NCBI GenBank assembly: GCA_937958005.1
Contig: CALGOB010000077.1
Coordinates: 1-53,362, forward strand
DNA length: 53,362 bases
Direction: 5' to 3'
DNA from: an uncultured Cyclobacteriaceae bacterium
GTDB lineage: Bacteria > Bacteroidota > Bacteroidia > Cytophagales > Cyclobacteriaceae
Below the pieces are notes generated by a model, which saw only the letters and a program-made list of their open reading frames with translations, had not been told where the DNA came from and searched no databases. Shown one piece after another: positions 1-8,397 of the stretch (position 1 is its first letter; every line of letters starts with the position of its first letter). The translations under genes were made by a program, and so were the position numbers.

Positions 1-380
1 CTGCGCCTTTGCTATTCCATTGCTTTCTTAGCAATGAGAAAATCTAAAATTATCAGCAATTCAACACAAAAAACAAGTAATCCATAAACACAAGCAGTTA
101 ACATCTATTCATTTCACTCCATAAGAAATGGGATAGATAGGTAAGTGTAGAAACATTCTACACTTAGAGATGGTGTATAGGATACCAGTTACAAGCACTA
201 TTATAAACTTTAAATCCCAAACAAAATGTTCTCATTAGAGAATTGTGTTAACTTTAAAATCAGAAAACAAAAGTAAATTTCTATTTTAAGTTAAACTTAT
301 AAATCGAATGAAATACTTTGTTTCAGAATATTTCATCTATTTAAAATAATTATATTCAAAACAGCTAATCTAATACACCC
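1..380. other. Intergenic region upstream of the TPR-CHAT gene
   Basis: No convincing reading frame is present. The stretch is AT-rich and holds one strong palindrome at 143-165, listed separately. I did not find a clear TAnnTTTG -7 box close to the TPR-CHAT start at 381, so its promoter is unassigned. Confidence 0.6.
143..165. promoter_or_regulatory. Perfect 10-bp inverted repeat (hairpin or operator)
   Basis: AAGTGTAGAA (143-152) and TTCTACACTT (156-165) are perfect reverse complements separated by ACA. With no following T-run on the plus strand it is not a classic terminator. It could be an operator or the end of a transcript entering from outside the window. It lies about 215 bp before the TPR-CHAT start. 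The palindrome is seen directly; the role is inferred. Confidence 0.4.
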
Positions 381-3300
381 ATGAAGTATTTTATCTTATT
401 ATTTCTTCTCTTAACAAGTTTTTTCACGAGTTTCTCTCAAGTGATCGAGAAGAATGACAGTACAGTAGCTGGTGGGTATTTTAAGGATGCGGATTCATTC
501 CTTCAAAAGGGAATGTTCAAAGAAGCATTAGCAGAATTTAAAAAAGCAAAATCAATTTGGGATAAAGAAAGTGATCTAGCAAAAAAATTATGGGTTAGCA
601 TTTCACTTGCAGATTGCTATCAAGAATTAGGAGACTTAGAAGGTTCAAAAGAGATATTAGATTCTGTATTAGTAAAATTAAAAAATATATCTAATGACGA
701 GCAAAAGAATTTAATATTTGCGAAAGCGCTTTTGAGTACTTCTTATTATTACAGTTATAATGGAGACTTTAATCAAACGTTATATTATCAGATTCAATGT
801 TTAGAAGTCAAATTAAAAGCTAAAAAACCTGACAACTTGAATTTAGCTAAATTATATAGTAACATAGGAAATTCACATTCGAGATTGGGAGGGTTTGATT
901 CAGCTATTTACTTTCAAAAAATAAGTTTAGACACTTTAATTGGAATCTATCCTGAGCCTAAAGAGGATATTGCAGCAACTTATCACAACATGGGGGCTAC
1001 TTATTCAAATATGGGTTTGTATGAAAATGCTGAAGAAGTTTTACTTAAAGGATTAAACATTAGAGAAGAAGTGATCGGTAAAGATCACCCTTTAACTGCT
1101 ACCACTTACGGAATGTTAGGATTAGTATATCAAGAAAAAGGTCAACTCAATATCTCACTAGATTATCAAAAGAAAAGCTTAAGAGCTAAAATTGGTCGCC
1201 TTGGCCCCAATCATTATAGTGTAATTTTCAGTCATCACAATCTCGGGGGAATATATTTGGAACTAAAGGAGTTTGACAAAGCATTAAGTAGTTTTAATGA
1301 CGCATTAAAAATTGAACGAGAATTCTTCAGTGAAGAGCATTATCTAGTAGTAGCGACCTTACTGTCTGTGGGGACGGTCTATATTCAGAAAGAAGATTAT
1401 GAAAAAGCTCTCTTTTATATTTTGGAAGCCAGTGAAATAGAAATTCAAAATTACGGCCAATATAGCCTTCAATCAGCTGAAACAATGGCAAATATTGGCT
1501 ATATTTATTTCAAGAAAAATGAGTTAGATAAAGCTAAATCATTCTTTAACAGATCCCTTGACATACATCAAAAACTAAAGAACTATAGGCATCCCTTAAC
1601 CAGTGATTTATATTACCATTATTTTGAATTATATAAAAAGGAAGGGGTTTATGATTCTGCTTTGATTTTTTTACAAAAAGCAGTAATTGCCAACTCAACT
1701 TCTTTTGAAATAGCAGACGATTTCTATCAAAACCCTTCCATTACTGAATCTCTAAGACCTATATATACCATGTCTTTTTTGCTTCAAAAAGCAGACCTGC
1801 TAAGTAAGCTCAATAGAAAACAAGCTATATCTCACAATAATATAGTTTTTCAACAATTAGATTCAATGATTGAAATTTCCAGTAAAACCCAGATAGATTT
1901 TGAAGATAAGGTATTATTTCAACAAACAGTATCAGAAGTTTACCATGCTGCTATGCAAAATTTATTAAATGCTCGGCCATACAAAGAAGAGCAATTAAAT
2001 AAAATCCTATACTATGCAGAAAAAGCTAAATCTTACTTACTCAAAAGAGAAACCCAAAATTTAGAAGCGAATCTTTTAATACCAGAAAAACTTTTATTAT
2101 CTGAAAATAGGATTAAAGCTGAAATTTCTTATTTCGAGTCAAGACTTTACAATGCTAAACTAAACAATGAATCAACTTCAAAACTTTCTACTATCGAAAA
2201 TAAGTTATTTAATAATAAGAGATCTTTAGATTCTATCAAAAATTATTTAGAGGATAATTATCCCAAATATTATCAGGTGAAATATCAAAGCTCATCATTA
2301 AAGGCTAATGAATTAAGAAACTTCTTAGATGACCATACTGCATTAATAGAATATGTTTTCAATGACAGAGTAAGCATCGCCATTTTAGCCACTAATAATC
2401 AGATAAAAATCATTGATTTAAAAGACAAAAAAGTGTTTCACAGAGATATTCAAAACTTTAGGAAAATCATTGAAAATAGGGAAATATCTTACGAAAATAA
2501 TTTTTCTGAAGTTTCCAAATTGTCCTATAATTTATACCAACATTTATTCTTGCCAATAGACAAAGAATTGAAAAATGAAAAACACAAAATTACTGATATA
2601 ATGGTTGTAACCGACTCTGAATTAAATTTCTTGCCTTTTGAAGCATTAATTACTGATTTACCTGAGAACAATTCAATCAATTATAAAGAACTTAAATATT
2701 TGATTAAAGATTACAACATCAATTATCAATATTCAACCTCTTTAGCTTTTCAAAAAGTGAGCAACCCTAACGAAACTGTAACAGAATTTGTAGGTTTCGC
2801 TCCTTCCTTTGAAGGGATTGGTGAAGAAATAAGTGATCAAATAGCTACAAGAGGAAATAAAGTACCCTTAAAATGGAACACAAAAGAAGTAAGCGATATC
2901 CACCAGATTATGGGTAGTAATAATAATGGTTTCGAAAAGGAAAAAGCCACTGAATCGACCTTCAAAGAAAAAGCACTGAATTCTAAGATTGTACATTTAG
3001 CTACTCATGCTTTTATAGATGAGGAAGATCCCATGAATTCTAAAATCATCTTCGCCAGTGAAAATGATTCCATTGAAGATGGTGCTCTTCATGCCTTTGA
3101 AATCTATAATATGAATTTCAATACAGAGATGGTTACCTTAAGTGCGTGTAATACGGGGTTTGGAAAAATCAGTGAAGGAGAAGGAACCATGAGTTTGGCC
3201 AGAGCTTTCAGTTATGCTGGAGTGCCAAGTGTAGTTATGAGTCACTGGGAGGTAGATGACAAAATTACTTCACAGCTAATGTCGTTATTTTACAAGAATC

Positions 3301-3524
3301 TTGCTGATGGAATGAGGAAAGATCATGCACTTAGACAAGCCAAACTACAGTTAATGGATGAAAACGATCCTGCAATTTCAGACCCTTATTTTTGGGCTGC
3401 ATTTGTAGTAATGGGTGACGTAAGTCCTATTTCAGGAAATGATTACGGAATTTGGTATTGGTTAGGGGGAGCGATATTCTTACTTTTAGGAGTTATTTTC
3501 TTTAAGTCTAGAGTAAATGCCTAA
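381..3524 (+). CDS. TPR-CHAT putative cysteine protease, exported and membrane-anchored
   Basis: Residues 1-20 form a signal peptide ending near FTSFSQ. About residues 30-470 are tetratricopeptide repeats, including kinesin-light-chain-like units with the A-x-x-Y-x-x-L/I-G pattern. A helical linker leads into a CHAT domain at about 690-1010. The caspase-like dyad is visible: His876 in HLATHAF and Cys923 in LSACNTGFG. A single hydrophobic segment (about 1023-1040) followed by K-S-R closes the protein. CHAT domains are caspase-clan peptidases, usually regulated by their TPRs. The signal peptide plus C-terminal anchor predict a periplasmic catalytic domain. It is convergent with the eCIS cargo genes, so a functional link to the injection system is only positional. 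Substrate is unknown. Confidence 0.85.
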   Translation: MKYFILLFLLLTSFFTSFSQVIEKNDSTVAGGYFKDADSFLQKGMFKEALAEFKKAKSIWDKESDLAKKLWVSISLADCYQELGDLEGSKEILDSVLVKLKNISNDEQKNLIFAKALLSTSYYYSYNGDFNQTLYYQIQCLEVKLKAKKPDNLNLAKLYSNIGNSHSRLGGFDSAIYFQKISLDTLIGIYPEPKEDIAATYHNMGATYSNMGLYENAEEVLLKGLNIREEVIGKDHPLTATTYGMLGLVYQEKGQLNISLDYQKKSLRAKIGRLGPNHYSVIFSHHNLGGIYLELKEFDKALSSFNDALKIEREFFSEEHYLVVATLLSVGTVYIQKEDYEKALFYILEASEIEIQNYGQYSLQSAETMANIGYIYFKKNELDKAKSFFNRSLDIHQKLKNYRHPLTSDLYYHYFELYKKEGVYDSALIFLQKAVIANSTSFEIADDFYQNPSITESLRPIYTMSFLLQKADLLSKLNRKQAISHNNIVFQQLDSMIEISSKTQIDFEDKVLFQQTVSEVYHAAMQNLLNARPYKEEQLNKILYYAEKAKSYLLKRETQNLEANLLIPEKLLLSENRIKAEISYFESRLYNAKLNNESTSKLSTIENKLFNNKRSLDSIKNYLEDNYPKYYQVKYQSSSLKANELRNFLDDHTALIEYVFNDRVSIAILATNNQIKIIDLKDKKVFHRDIQNFRKIIENREISYENNFSEVSKLSYNLYQHLFLPIDKELKNEKHKITDIMVVTDSELNFLPFEALITDLPENNSINYKELKYLIKDYNINYQYSTSLAFQKVSNPNETVTEFVGFAPSFEGIGEEISDQIATRGNKVPLKWNTKEVSDIHQIMGSNNNGFEKEKATESTFKEKALNSKIVHLATHAFIDEEDPMNSKIIFASENDSIEDGALHAFEIYNMNFNTEMVTLSACNTGFGKISEGEGTMSLARAFSYAGVPSVVMSHWEVDDKITSQLMSLFYKNLADGMRKDHALRQAKLQLMDENDPAISDPYFWAAFVVMGDVSPISGNDYGIWYWLGGAIFLLLGVIFFKSRVNA

Positions 3525-3631
3525 GCTAATTCTTTTGTAAGAAAGTCACTCAAATGTAGAGAAGCAAAAGGCACGATAGATTCTAATTAGAGAATTGATA
3601 TAAAGAGTTGGGTTAATATACCACTTAGAAT

Positions 3632-4342
3632 TTAAATCACCTTATAGTATACATCATTCCCTCCTTGAAACGTTTCATCTTTGCTCTTCAGCTTTGATCC
3701 TTTTGGATATATTGTTGGAGAATTATGTTCTACTCCCTGTGTTAACCCACTTCTAGCAATCAATTCTTTAAACACTTCATTATTGTTACTTGCGGCAGCC
3801 TTCATCAGTGCCCTAACCCCTGTTATTCCATTCCTTTCAATAGAAAGTTTTGTTGGGAAAATTGTGCTGCCTTTTACTCGAATTGGATCTCCTTCTGTTC
3901 CTTGTGCTCCTGGACTATTAGTAAAATACCACAATACCTTACCTACACTATCTCTTCCAACATCACTTTGTGCCGCAAGAGTCACACCATTTGGAGGGTT
4001 TCCATTAGGCAACGAGTGTAAACCTTGTATACTTCCATCCACCACCTCTCCATGTTCTACATGCTGAATATAATTACCTATCCCTTGCCCATGGATTTCA
4101 TTTGCCTTCTGATAGGCTTGATACCAATTTGGAGTTTTACTATTCTTAAGCTGAGATACTTTTTCAACAGGCTTTTGAACTTTATTAGTGATTAATTCAA
4201 AGTTAGTCCTGTTGTCAGAAAATACTCCAATTTCTCGGTTATCCTCAAGTCCAATATGATGCGCACTTGCATCCTTTCGTTGAACCAGATCAGAAATTGA
4301 ATGGCCTCTTTTTTTTTCTATTTCGGAAATATGCATATTCAT
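3632..4342 (-). CDS. Candidate eCIS cargo protein, 236 aa, unknown body
   Basis: The body is not recognised. The N-terminus carries QRK (21-23), eight residues, then LEDNR (32-36), and a second DNR box, FSDNR (41-45). The two neighbouring upstream genes have the same QRK-x8-LEDNR arrangement, and similar DNR/AQRK segments are common at the start of DUF4157-type eCIS-associated proteins. There is no signal peptide or membrane helix. The body (about 65-236) is Gly/Asn-rich with a possible globular domain ending GGNDVYYKVI. It is the last gene of the minus-strand eCIS locus, separated by 183 bp from the 364-aa gene and with its own candidate -7 box. I infer a toxin or effector loaded into, or attached to, the particle. 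Confidence 0.55.
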   Translation of the reverse strand: MNMHISEIEKKRGHSISDLVQRKDASAHHIGLEDNREIGVFSDNRTNFELITNKVQKPVEKVSQLKNSKTPNWYQAYQKANEIHGQGIGNYIQHVEHGEVVDGSIQGLHSLPNGNPPNGVTLAAQSDVGRDSVGKVLWYFTNSPGAQGTEGDPIRVKGSTIFPTKLSIERNGITGVRALMKAAASNNNEVFKELIARSGLTQGVEHNSPTIYPKGSKLKSKDETFQGGNDVYYKVI

Positions 4343-4391
4343 CTTTCATTTCAAAAAACAATGACAATAGATATTATCGCAACTGGTTCTG

Positions 4392-4399
4392 CAAAGGTA
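4392..4399 (-). promoter_or_regulatory. Candidate Bacteroidota -7 box before the 236-aa cargo gene
   Basis: On the minus strand the sequence reads TACCTTTG, a perfect match to TAnnTTTG. It lies about 50 nt upstream of the ATG at 4342, in the widest gap of the cargo block. I did not see a good -33 TTG at the expected 19-21-nt spacing, so this is a candidate only. If real, the terminal cargo gene can be expressed separately from the operon. Confidence 0.35.
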
Positions 4400-4525
4400 A
4401 ATTTTCCTGACTAAAATGATCTATAATAACACAGGTCAAGGTAGCTTGGGGCTGTAAATCAATTAAACTAATTGCCAATGAGTCACTTGAACTGATACTC
4501 TTTCTTGTCATTAACTCTCATAAAA

Positions 4526-5620
4526 CTAGAATTTAGTAACCCAATCAAGTGATGTCTTACTCGGTTTTCCAGTTACGCTTCCATTAGCTCTTATTGTGTA
4601 GAATGGCGATAGCCCTCCTGTGTAAGACTCCGGTCTTTTTTTAACATCTATAACATCATCAAGTGAAATTTTTTCTGGAGCTAATCCGCCCACACCCTTT
4701 AAACGAGATACTGCCCTACCAGTTAATTCAACTGAGCCTAAGGCCTCTGCCCCAATAGGAATTTTAAACTTCTTTTTCCCTTTCTCTTCTTCTTCACGAA
4801 TACCTCCCATACGAACTTCTGTGGTAAGGAATATCTTTGGCACTATGTCACTTTCTGTTTTATAATTAAAGTACTCAGGACGGTCTAATTCACCATTTAA
4901 TTTTGTTCTGATATCTCTAGGATCATCGAAATCTTCATCGTAACTAACAGCTATAGCCCTAATTTCAGCTAATCTATTTCCTGCCAATTCTTCATATTTC
5001 TCATAAATGCCATCAGCTTCACGGTTTAAAACAGTATCCCACTGCAGGAAATCATCAATATTTAATGACGATGCCGTAAATGCTCCCTTTCCACCTCGTT
5101 TATTCACTCTATCTACTAGGTATTGATCCCCTGGTTCTCCATGTCTTTCAGCTCCATGTCCTTCTTCATCATCTCTTTGACGAGCAGCAAATCTTTTAAG
5201 TTTAAGTAGTTTCTTATCATAATCTTCCCCCATTTCTGTATGGGTTAAGTCCGCAAGTTCTGTATCGTAAAAACCAGCAATCTCATGTATACTGAAATCC
5301 ATATCAGAAATTTTATGAATTTTACCCAGAAACTCCTTAGTTCTATCTAGTTTTTTACCTGTTATTTTCTTTATACTTTTAGCCCAATAATCAGGGTTTT
5401 GTGGACTTATGATCGTCAATTGCATAGGAGAGTTCAAGGAATCTAAAGATGCTCTATTATCAAATAAACCCGATTCTCTATTAAGCAATTTTCTTTGTGC
5501 AATACTTTCAAGTCTATTATCTTCTAACCTAAAACGTTGGGCAATATCTTGTTTACGTTGTATAGCATTAGCGATTGCCTGATCATTCGTGTTTTTCGAT
5601 TTCTTTTTTTGTGCAATCAT
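4526..5620 (-). CDS. Candidate eCIS cargo/toxin, 364 aa
   Basis: The N-terminus shows QRK (21-23), x8, LEDNR (32-36), then AQRK (41-44) and LFDNR (52-56). This matches the shared leader of the two adjacent genes and the DNR...AQRK pattern common in DUF4157-associated proteins. No signal peptide or membrane segment is seen. A His-rich motif GHGAERHG (154-161), followed by L-V-D-R and A-F-T-A-S-S, is faintly reminiscent of CdiA-CT RNase A-like toxins (His, Arg and Ser/Thr cluster). I cannot place the rest of that fold, so this is only a hint. The C-terminal 120 residues are basic and end SLDWVTKF. The gene is 43 bp downstream of the DUF4157 gene. Delivered-toxin status is inferred from leader and position. 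Confidence 0.6.
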   Translation of the reverse strand: MIAQKKKSKNTNDQAIANAIQRKQDIAQRFRLEDNRLESIAQRKLLNRESGLFDNRASLDSLNSPMQLTIISPQNPDYWAKSIKKITGKKLDRTKEFLGKIHKISDMDFSIHEIAGFYDTELADLTHTEMGEDYDKKLLKLKRFAARQRDDEEGHGAERHGEPGDQYLVDRVNKRGGKGAFTASSLNIDDFLQWDTVLNREADGIYEKYEELAGNRLAEIRAIAVSYDEDFDDPRDIRTKLNGELDRPEYFNYKTESDIVPKIFLTTEVRMGGIREEEEKGKKKFKIPIGAEALGSVELTGRAVSRLKGVGGLAPEKISLDDVIDVKKRPESYTGGLSPFYTIRANGSVTGKPSKTSLDWVTKF

Positions 5621-5663
5621 ATTTTAATAGTTATGAAGTTTTTTACAATCAATCAACTTGTGC

Positions 5664-6128
5664 TTACGCCCGCATTGCCTTAGATCCTAAACTATCAGCT
5701 TCTTTCTCTAGACTTGGACTATCATTAACAGCCATTCCATTGACTGTTGTAGTAGGTTTTACCCTTCCTTGCATTTGCTGAACCACATGCCCTAATTCAT
5801 GGGGTAAATGTTTTTCTTGACCACTACTCAAATGAATATCAGAACCTTGGGCATAAGCATGTGCTTGCACTGCTGCTGGTTTAGCCGAATTATAATGTGT
5901 CCGGACATGGTCTAGGTTCATGCCACTCACCTGCTCCATACCTGATTTGAGTTTATCTGGTAGTCCAGTTTTATTGGGCGCCTGCTGAATAATTCCGTCA
6001 GGCATTCTTTGTAAAGTTGCATGATCACGATTATCCTCTAGGGCCAAGGTGGAATTTTTATCAGTCTTTCTCTGAGAAGGCTGATTAGCTATTGCTAGAT
6101 TTTTTAAAGATATTTTTTGTTCTTTCAT
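5664..6128 (-). CDS. DUF4157 domain protein (putative zinc metallopeptidase-like, eCIS-associated)
   Basis: This 154-aa protein has a leader with QRK (19-21), x8, LEDNR (30-34), then a DUF4157 core. The core includes LKSGMEQVSGMNLDHVRTHY, the HELGH zinc motif at 110-114, and E-K-E-A-D around 141-145, whose Glu143 could be the third ligand. DUF4157 genes are frequent in eCIS loci and often head larger polymorphic toxins. Here the domain stands alone with no toxin extension, so it may act in cargo processing or loading rather than as the toxin. It begins the cargo block about 510 bp after the ATPase gene, with a MITE-like repeat lying directly upstream. Confidence 0.85.
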   Translation of the reverse strand: MKEQKISLKNLAIANQPSQRKTDKNSTLALEDNRDHATLQRMPDGIIQQAPNKTGLPDKLKSGMEQVSGMNLDHVRTHYNSAKPAAVQAHAYAQGSDIHLSSGQEKHLPHELGHVVQQMQGRVKPTTTVNGMAVNDSPSLEKEADSLGSKAMRA

Positions 6129-6638
6129 CGCGTAATTTAAAATAGACCTGAGACTCTAGAATTCAGTTATTAATACCAAACTACCTTTAAAACTTCGGGT
6201 ATCTTCCTGTTTATTTCCCATTCTTTTGCGTTAAAAAGCCTTTCAATAGCGCTGCTATTCCTTCATTTTTGCCTTTGAGAATAAAAAGTAAACTAAGAAA
6301 TCTAATCCGAACTTTTAAAGTTAAATTGGTATAATTCTTCCAATATGAAGCATTATTCCAAATCAGGAAAGATTGCTACTTCAATGAAATATACTGGCAG
6401 ATCATTAATTAGAAATACATAATAAGTAATTAGTGTCTATCTAAAATAACTTCCGTCTGATTTTATCCTTCTAAGTGATGGATAAACAATTGTGGGGATT
6501 GGGTCGCCAAGACACAATCGTAGGCAAGGAAAGACTTTATCCACAGACTCTAATTAGAATTAATTACTAATTTCTAATTTGATTTAATCCAGCATCTTCA
6601 TTAAATCTACTTCTAAGATCGTTAGTTTTATTCAAATA
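6129..6638. other. Gap between ATPase and DUF4157 genes
   Basis: The left part is the MITE-like repeat at 6173-6332. The remainder (about 6340-6638) is AT-rich, with inverted TAATTAGAAAT/ATTTCTAATT words near 6398 and 6570 and no reading frame. No consensus -7 box on the minus strand was found for the DUF4157 gene. Confidence 0.55.
6173..6332. repeat. MITE-like element, copy 1
   Basis: This 160-bp element begins ATACCAAACTACCTTTAAAA and ends with the reverse complement of ATACCAATTTAACTTTAAAA, so its terminal inverted repeats match at about 21 of 26 positions. A very similar 161-bp copy lies at 51175-51335. The internal sequence includes an AATAGCGCTGCTATT palindrome. It has no reading frame, so it would depend on a transposase encoded elsewhere. 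Its position is between the eCIS ATPase and the first cargo gene. Confidence 0.7.
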
Positions 6639-7973
6639 TCATAAGGTAACTCCTTCTTTTAACAACTCTTTTTTGATCCCAGTAATAATATCCTGTTCCA
6701 TCACCACCTTACCACTCCTTTTGGCCACTGCAATGGCACAATACCTTAAGACATTGATGATACTACCTCCAGTAATCTCATAGTCTTCGGATATTTTCTC
6801 TAAATCAACAGATGAAATATCAAACTGGGAAAAATACTTCTGCCACAATTCATACCTTAGGGACTGATCAGGTTTAGGGAAATAGATCACACTTTGGAAC
6901 CTCCTAAGAAAAGCATCATCTATATTTTCTTTGAAATTAGAAGCTAAAATAGCTACTCCATTAAAATCTTCCACTCGTTGAAGTAAGTAGGCTACTTGCT
7001 GATTGGCAAACATATCATTACTACTTTGTGTACTCAAACGTTTTCCGAATAAAGCATCTGCCTCATCAAAAAACAAGATCCACCTTTTGTTTTCGGCCAT
7101 GTTAAAAAGATTAGCTAAATTTTTCTCTGTCTCTCCTATGTATTTGGAAACTACTGACGACAGATCCACTCTATAAACATCCATGCCTTCACTTTTTCCA
7201 AGAATAGCGGCAGTCATGGATTTTCCAGTTCCTGGAGGCCCATAGAATAATGCCCTATAGCCCCTTTTAAGGTATTTATCCAGTTGCATCTCTTCCAAAA
7301 TGCTCTTTTCATGTGAGACCCAAGCCCTTATCTGATTGATCCCATGTAATAAAGAAGGAGAAAACACTGCGTCCTCCCAGTCTAGCCTAGAGGTTAGTTT
7401 TTGTGCAGGAAAAGCTAGAGAAAACCGTGGTTCATAAGGTTGGTTCAAAGTAACATTTGTCAAAAACTCTTTACTGACAATCAATTCACCACTCCACATA
7501 GACTCATGGTTATTGGTAACTCCCAGTGATAAAATGTTTTGTTTAGAAAGCACATGATCTTCATCAAAACAAGGCTGAAGCTGATATCGTTTTTCTAGGT
7601 CTTCTCCTGCGATCACAAAGGCTGCAGTTTCAGCTGTAGGAATAAAACCGCCATGTTTTTCTCCTTTAATTCCACCGAACTCTGCATATACCCGATCAAA
7701 CCGTTCATTTTTTGAAAAGAAAATGTCTAAAATAGCAGGTCTTACATGAGGGGTCAAGGCAATTAATATCAGCAATCGCTCATCTCTCCCCAATTTATTT
7801 TCCTTGATCATGCAAGCATAATATGATTCGTCTTCTGCCAGATCAGGGACATTGGGATATTCAAAATCACCTGTCTGACGGAAATATGTACCGACTCGGT
7901 AATTGATCATCTCACTTAACCATTTCAGCTCATTTTCTAATGTTGAGATACTATTGTTAAATTTTATAGCCAT
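6639..7973 (-). CDS. eCIS AAA+ ATPase (Afp15-like)
   Basis: This 444-aa protein has an AAA+ core: Walker A GPPGTGKS (about 245-252), Walker B ILFFDEADALFG (about 297-308), sensor ASNF and an arginine-finger region DDAFLRRF. The N-terminal 200 residues are the winged/variable domain typical of Afp15-type ATPases, which are needed for assembly of Afp/PVC particles. I chose the ATG at 7973 (MAIKFNNS). The frame stays open upstream to 8060, but that extension comes from an inserted sequence (see 7981-8366), and the last codons of the tape-measure gene originally overlapped this ATG. The tape-measure/ATPase order is the usual eCIS order. Confidence 0.9.
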   Translation of the reverse strand: MAIKFNNSISTLENELKWLSEMINYRVGTYFRQTGDFEYPNVPDLAEDESYYACMIKENKLGRDERLLILIALTPHVRPAILDIFFSKNERFDRVYAEFGGIKGEKHGGFIPTAETAAFVIAGEDLEKRYQLQPCFDEDHVLSKQNILSLGVTNNHESMWSGELIVSKEFLTNVTLNQPYEPRFSLAFPAQKLTSRLDWEDAVFSPSLLHGINQIRAWVSHEKSILEEMQLDKYLKRGYRALFYGPPGTGKSMTAAILGKSEGMDVYRVDLSSVVSKYIGETEKNLANLFNMAENKRWILFFDEADALFGKRLSTQSSNDMFANQQVAYLLQRVEDFNGVAILASNFKENIDDAFLRRFQSVIYFPKPDQSLRYELWQKYFSQFDISSVDLEKISEDYEITGGSIINVLRYCAIAVAKRSGKVVMEQDIITGIKKELLKEGVTL

Positions 7974-7980
7974 TCTACTA
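7950..7980. repeat. 31-bp direct repeat, left copy
   Basis: Positions 7950-7980 and 8367-8397 are identical over 31 bp and differ immediately on both sides. The left copy contains the ATPase start codon (7971-7973). The right copy contains the stop of the tape-measure gene (8381-8383). Together they flank a 386-bp insertion. Confidence 0.9.
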
Positions 7981-8366
7981 AATTTATTTTTAAAATAAGA
8001 ACAATTCTCAAATTTCAGAGTCATACTTTTCATTTCAAACCAATACCAACAACTAGACATTTTGTAGTTATAACCAGAACTTCGATTAATAATTTCTTCT
8101 GTTTTCAGCTCTTAACTCATAAAACTTACTCTTTTACAAACTTTTGTCTTCTAGCCAGACGGGCCCCTACTTTTTGCATTGGCAAAAAAGTAGGCAAAAA
8201 CCCTAGAAAAATTTGAAATCGCACGGGCGACCCCGTCAATCGCTCTGAGAGCGATCTCAAACAGCAAATCTTTCAAAACAGTGCGGAGACCTCCTAAATT
8301 CAGAAAACAAAGTTTAAGTTTACTTGATCTTTCTTCTTGCTAAATTTCGAAAAATCACGCCCACAA
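7981..8366. repeat. 386-bp hairpin-rich insertion between the tape-measure and ATPase genes
   Basis: This stretch sits between two perfect 31-bp direct repeats. It contains a stem CCTACTTTTTGC (8166-8177) with GGCAAAAAAGTAGG (8181-8194), a short ACGGG/CCCGT stem (8223-8235) and a perfect ATCGCTC/GAGCGAT stem (8239-8255). It is richer in G+C than its surroundings. The pattern resembles dispersed intergenic repeats of Bacteroidota. It has no long reading frame of its own; it only lengthens the ATPase frame upstream. The first stem may end or weaken transcription between the two genes. Confidence 0.7.
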
Positions 8367-8397
8367 ACTATTGTTAAATTTTATAGCCATTCTACTA
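8367..8397. repeat. 31-bp direct repeat, right copy
   Basis: This is the partner of 7950-7980. It holds a relic of the ATPase start (ATG reading MAIKFNNS on the minus strand) inside the end of the tape-measure gene. That shows how the two genes overlapped before the insertion. Confidence 0.9.

Noticed and set aside
3681-4067. Plus-strand frame opposite the 236-aa cargo gene
   Set aside because: The minus-strand frame carries the shared leader motif; the plus frame has no features.
7974-8060. N-terminal extension of the ATPase (29 extra residues)
   Set aside because: It is encoded by the inserted sequence; the relic start in the 31-bp repeat shows the original ATG is at 7973.
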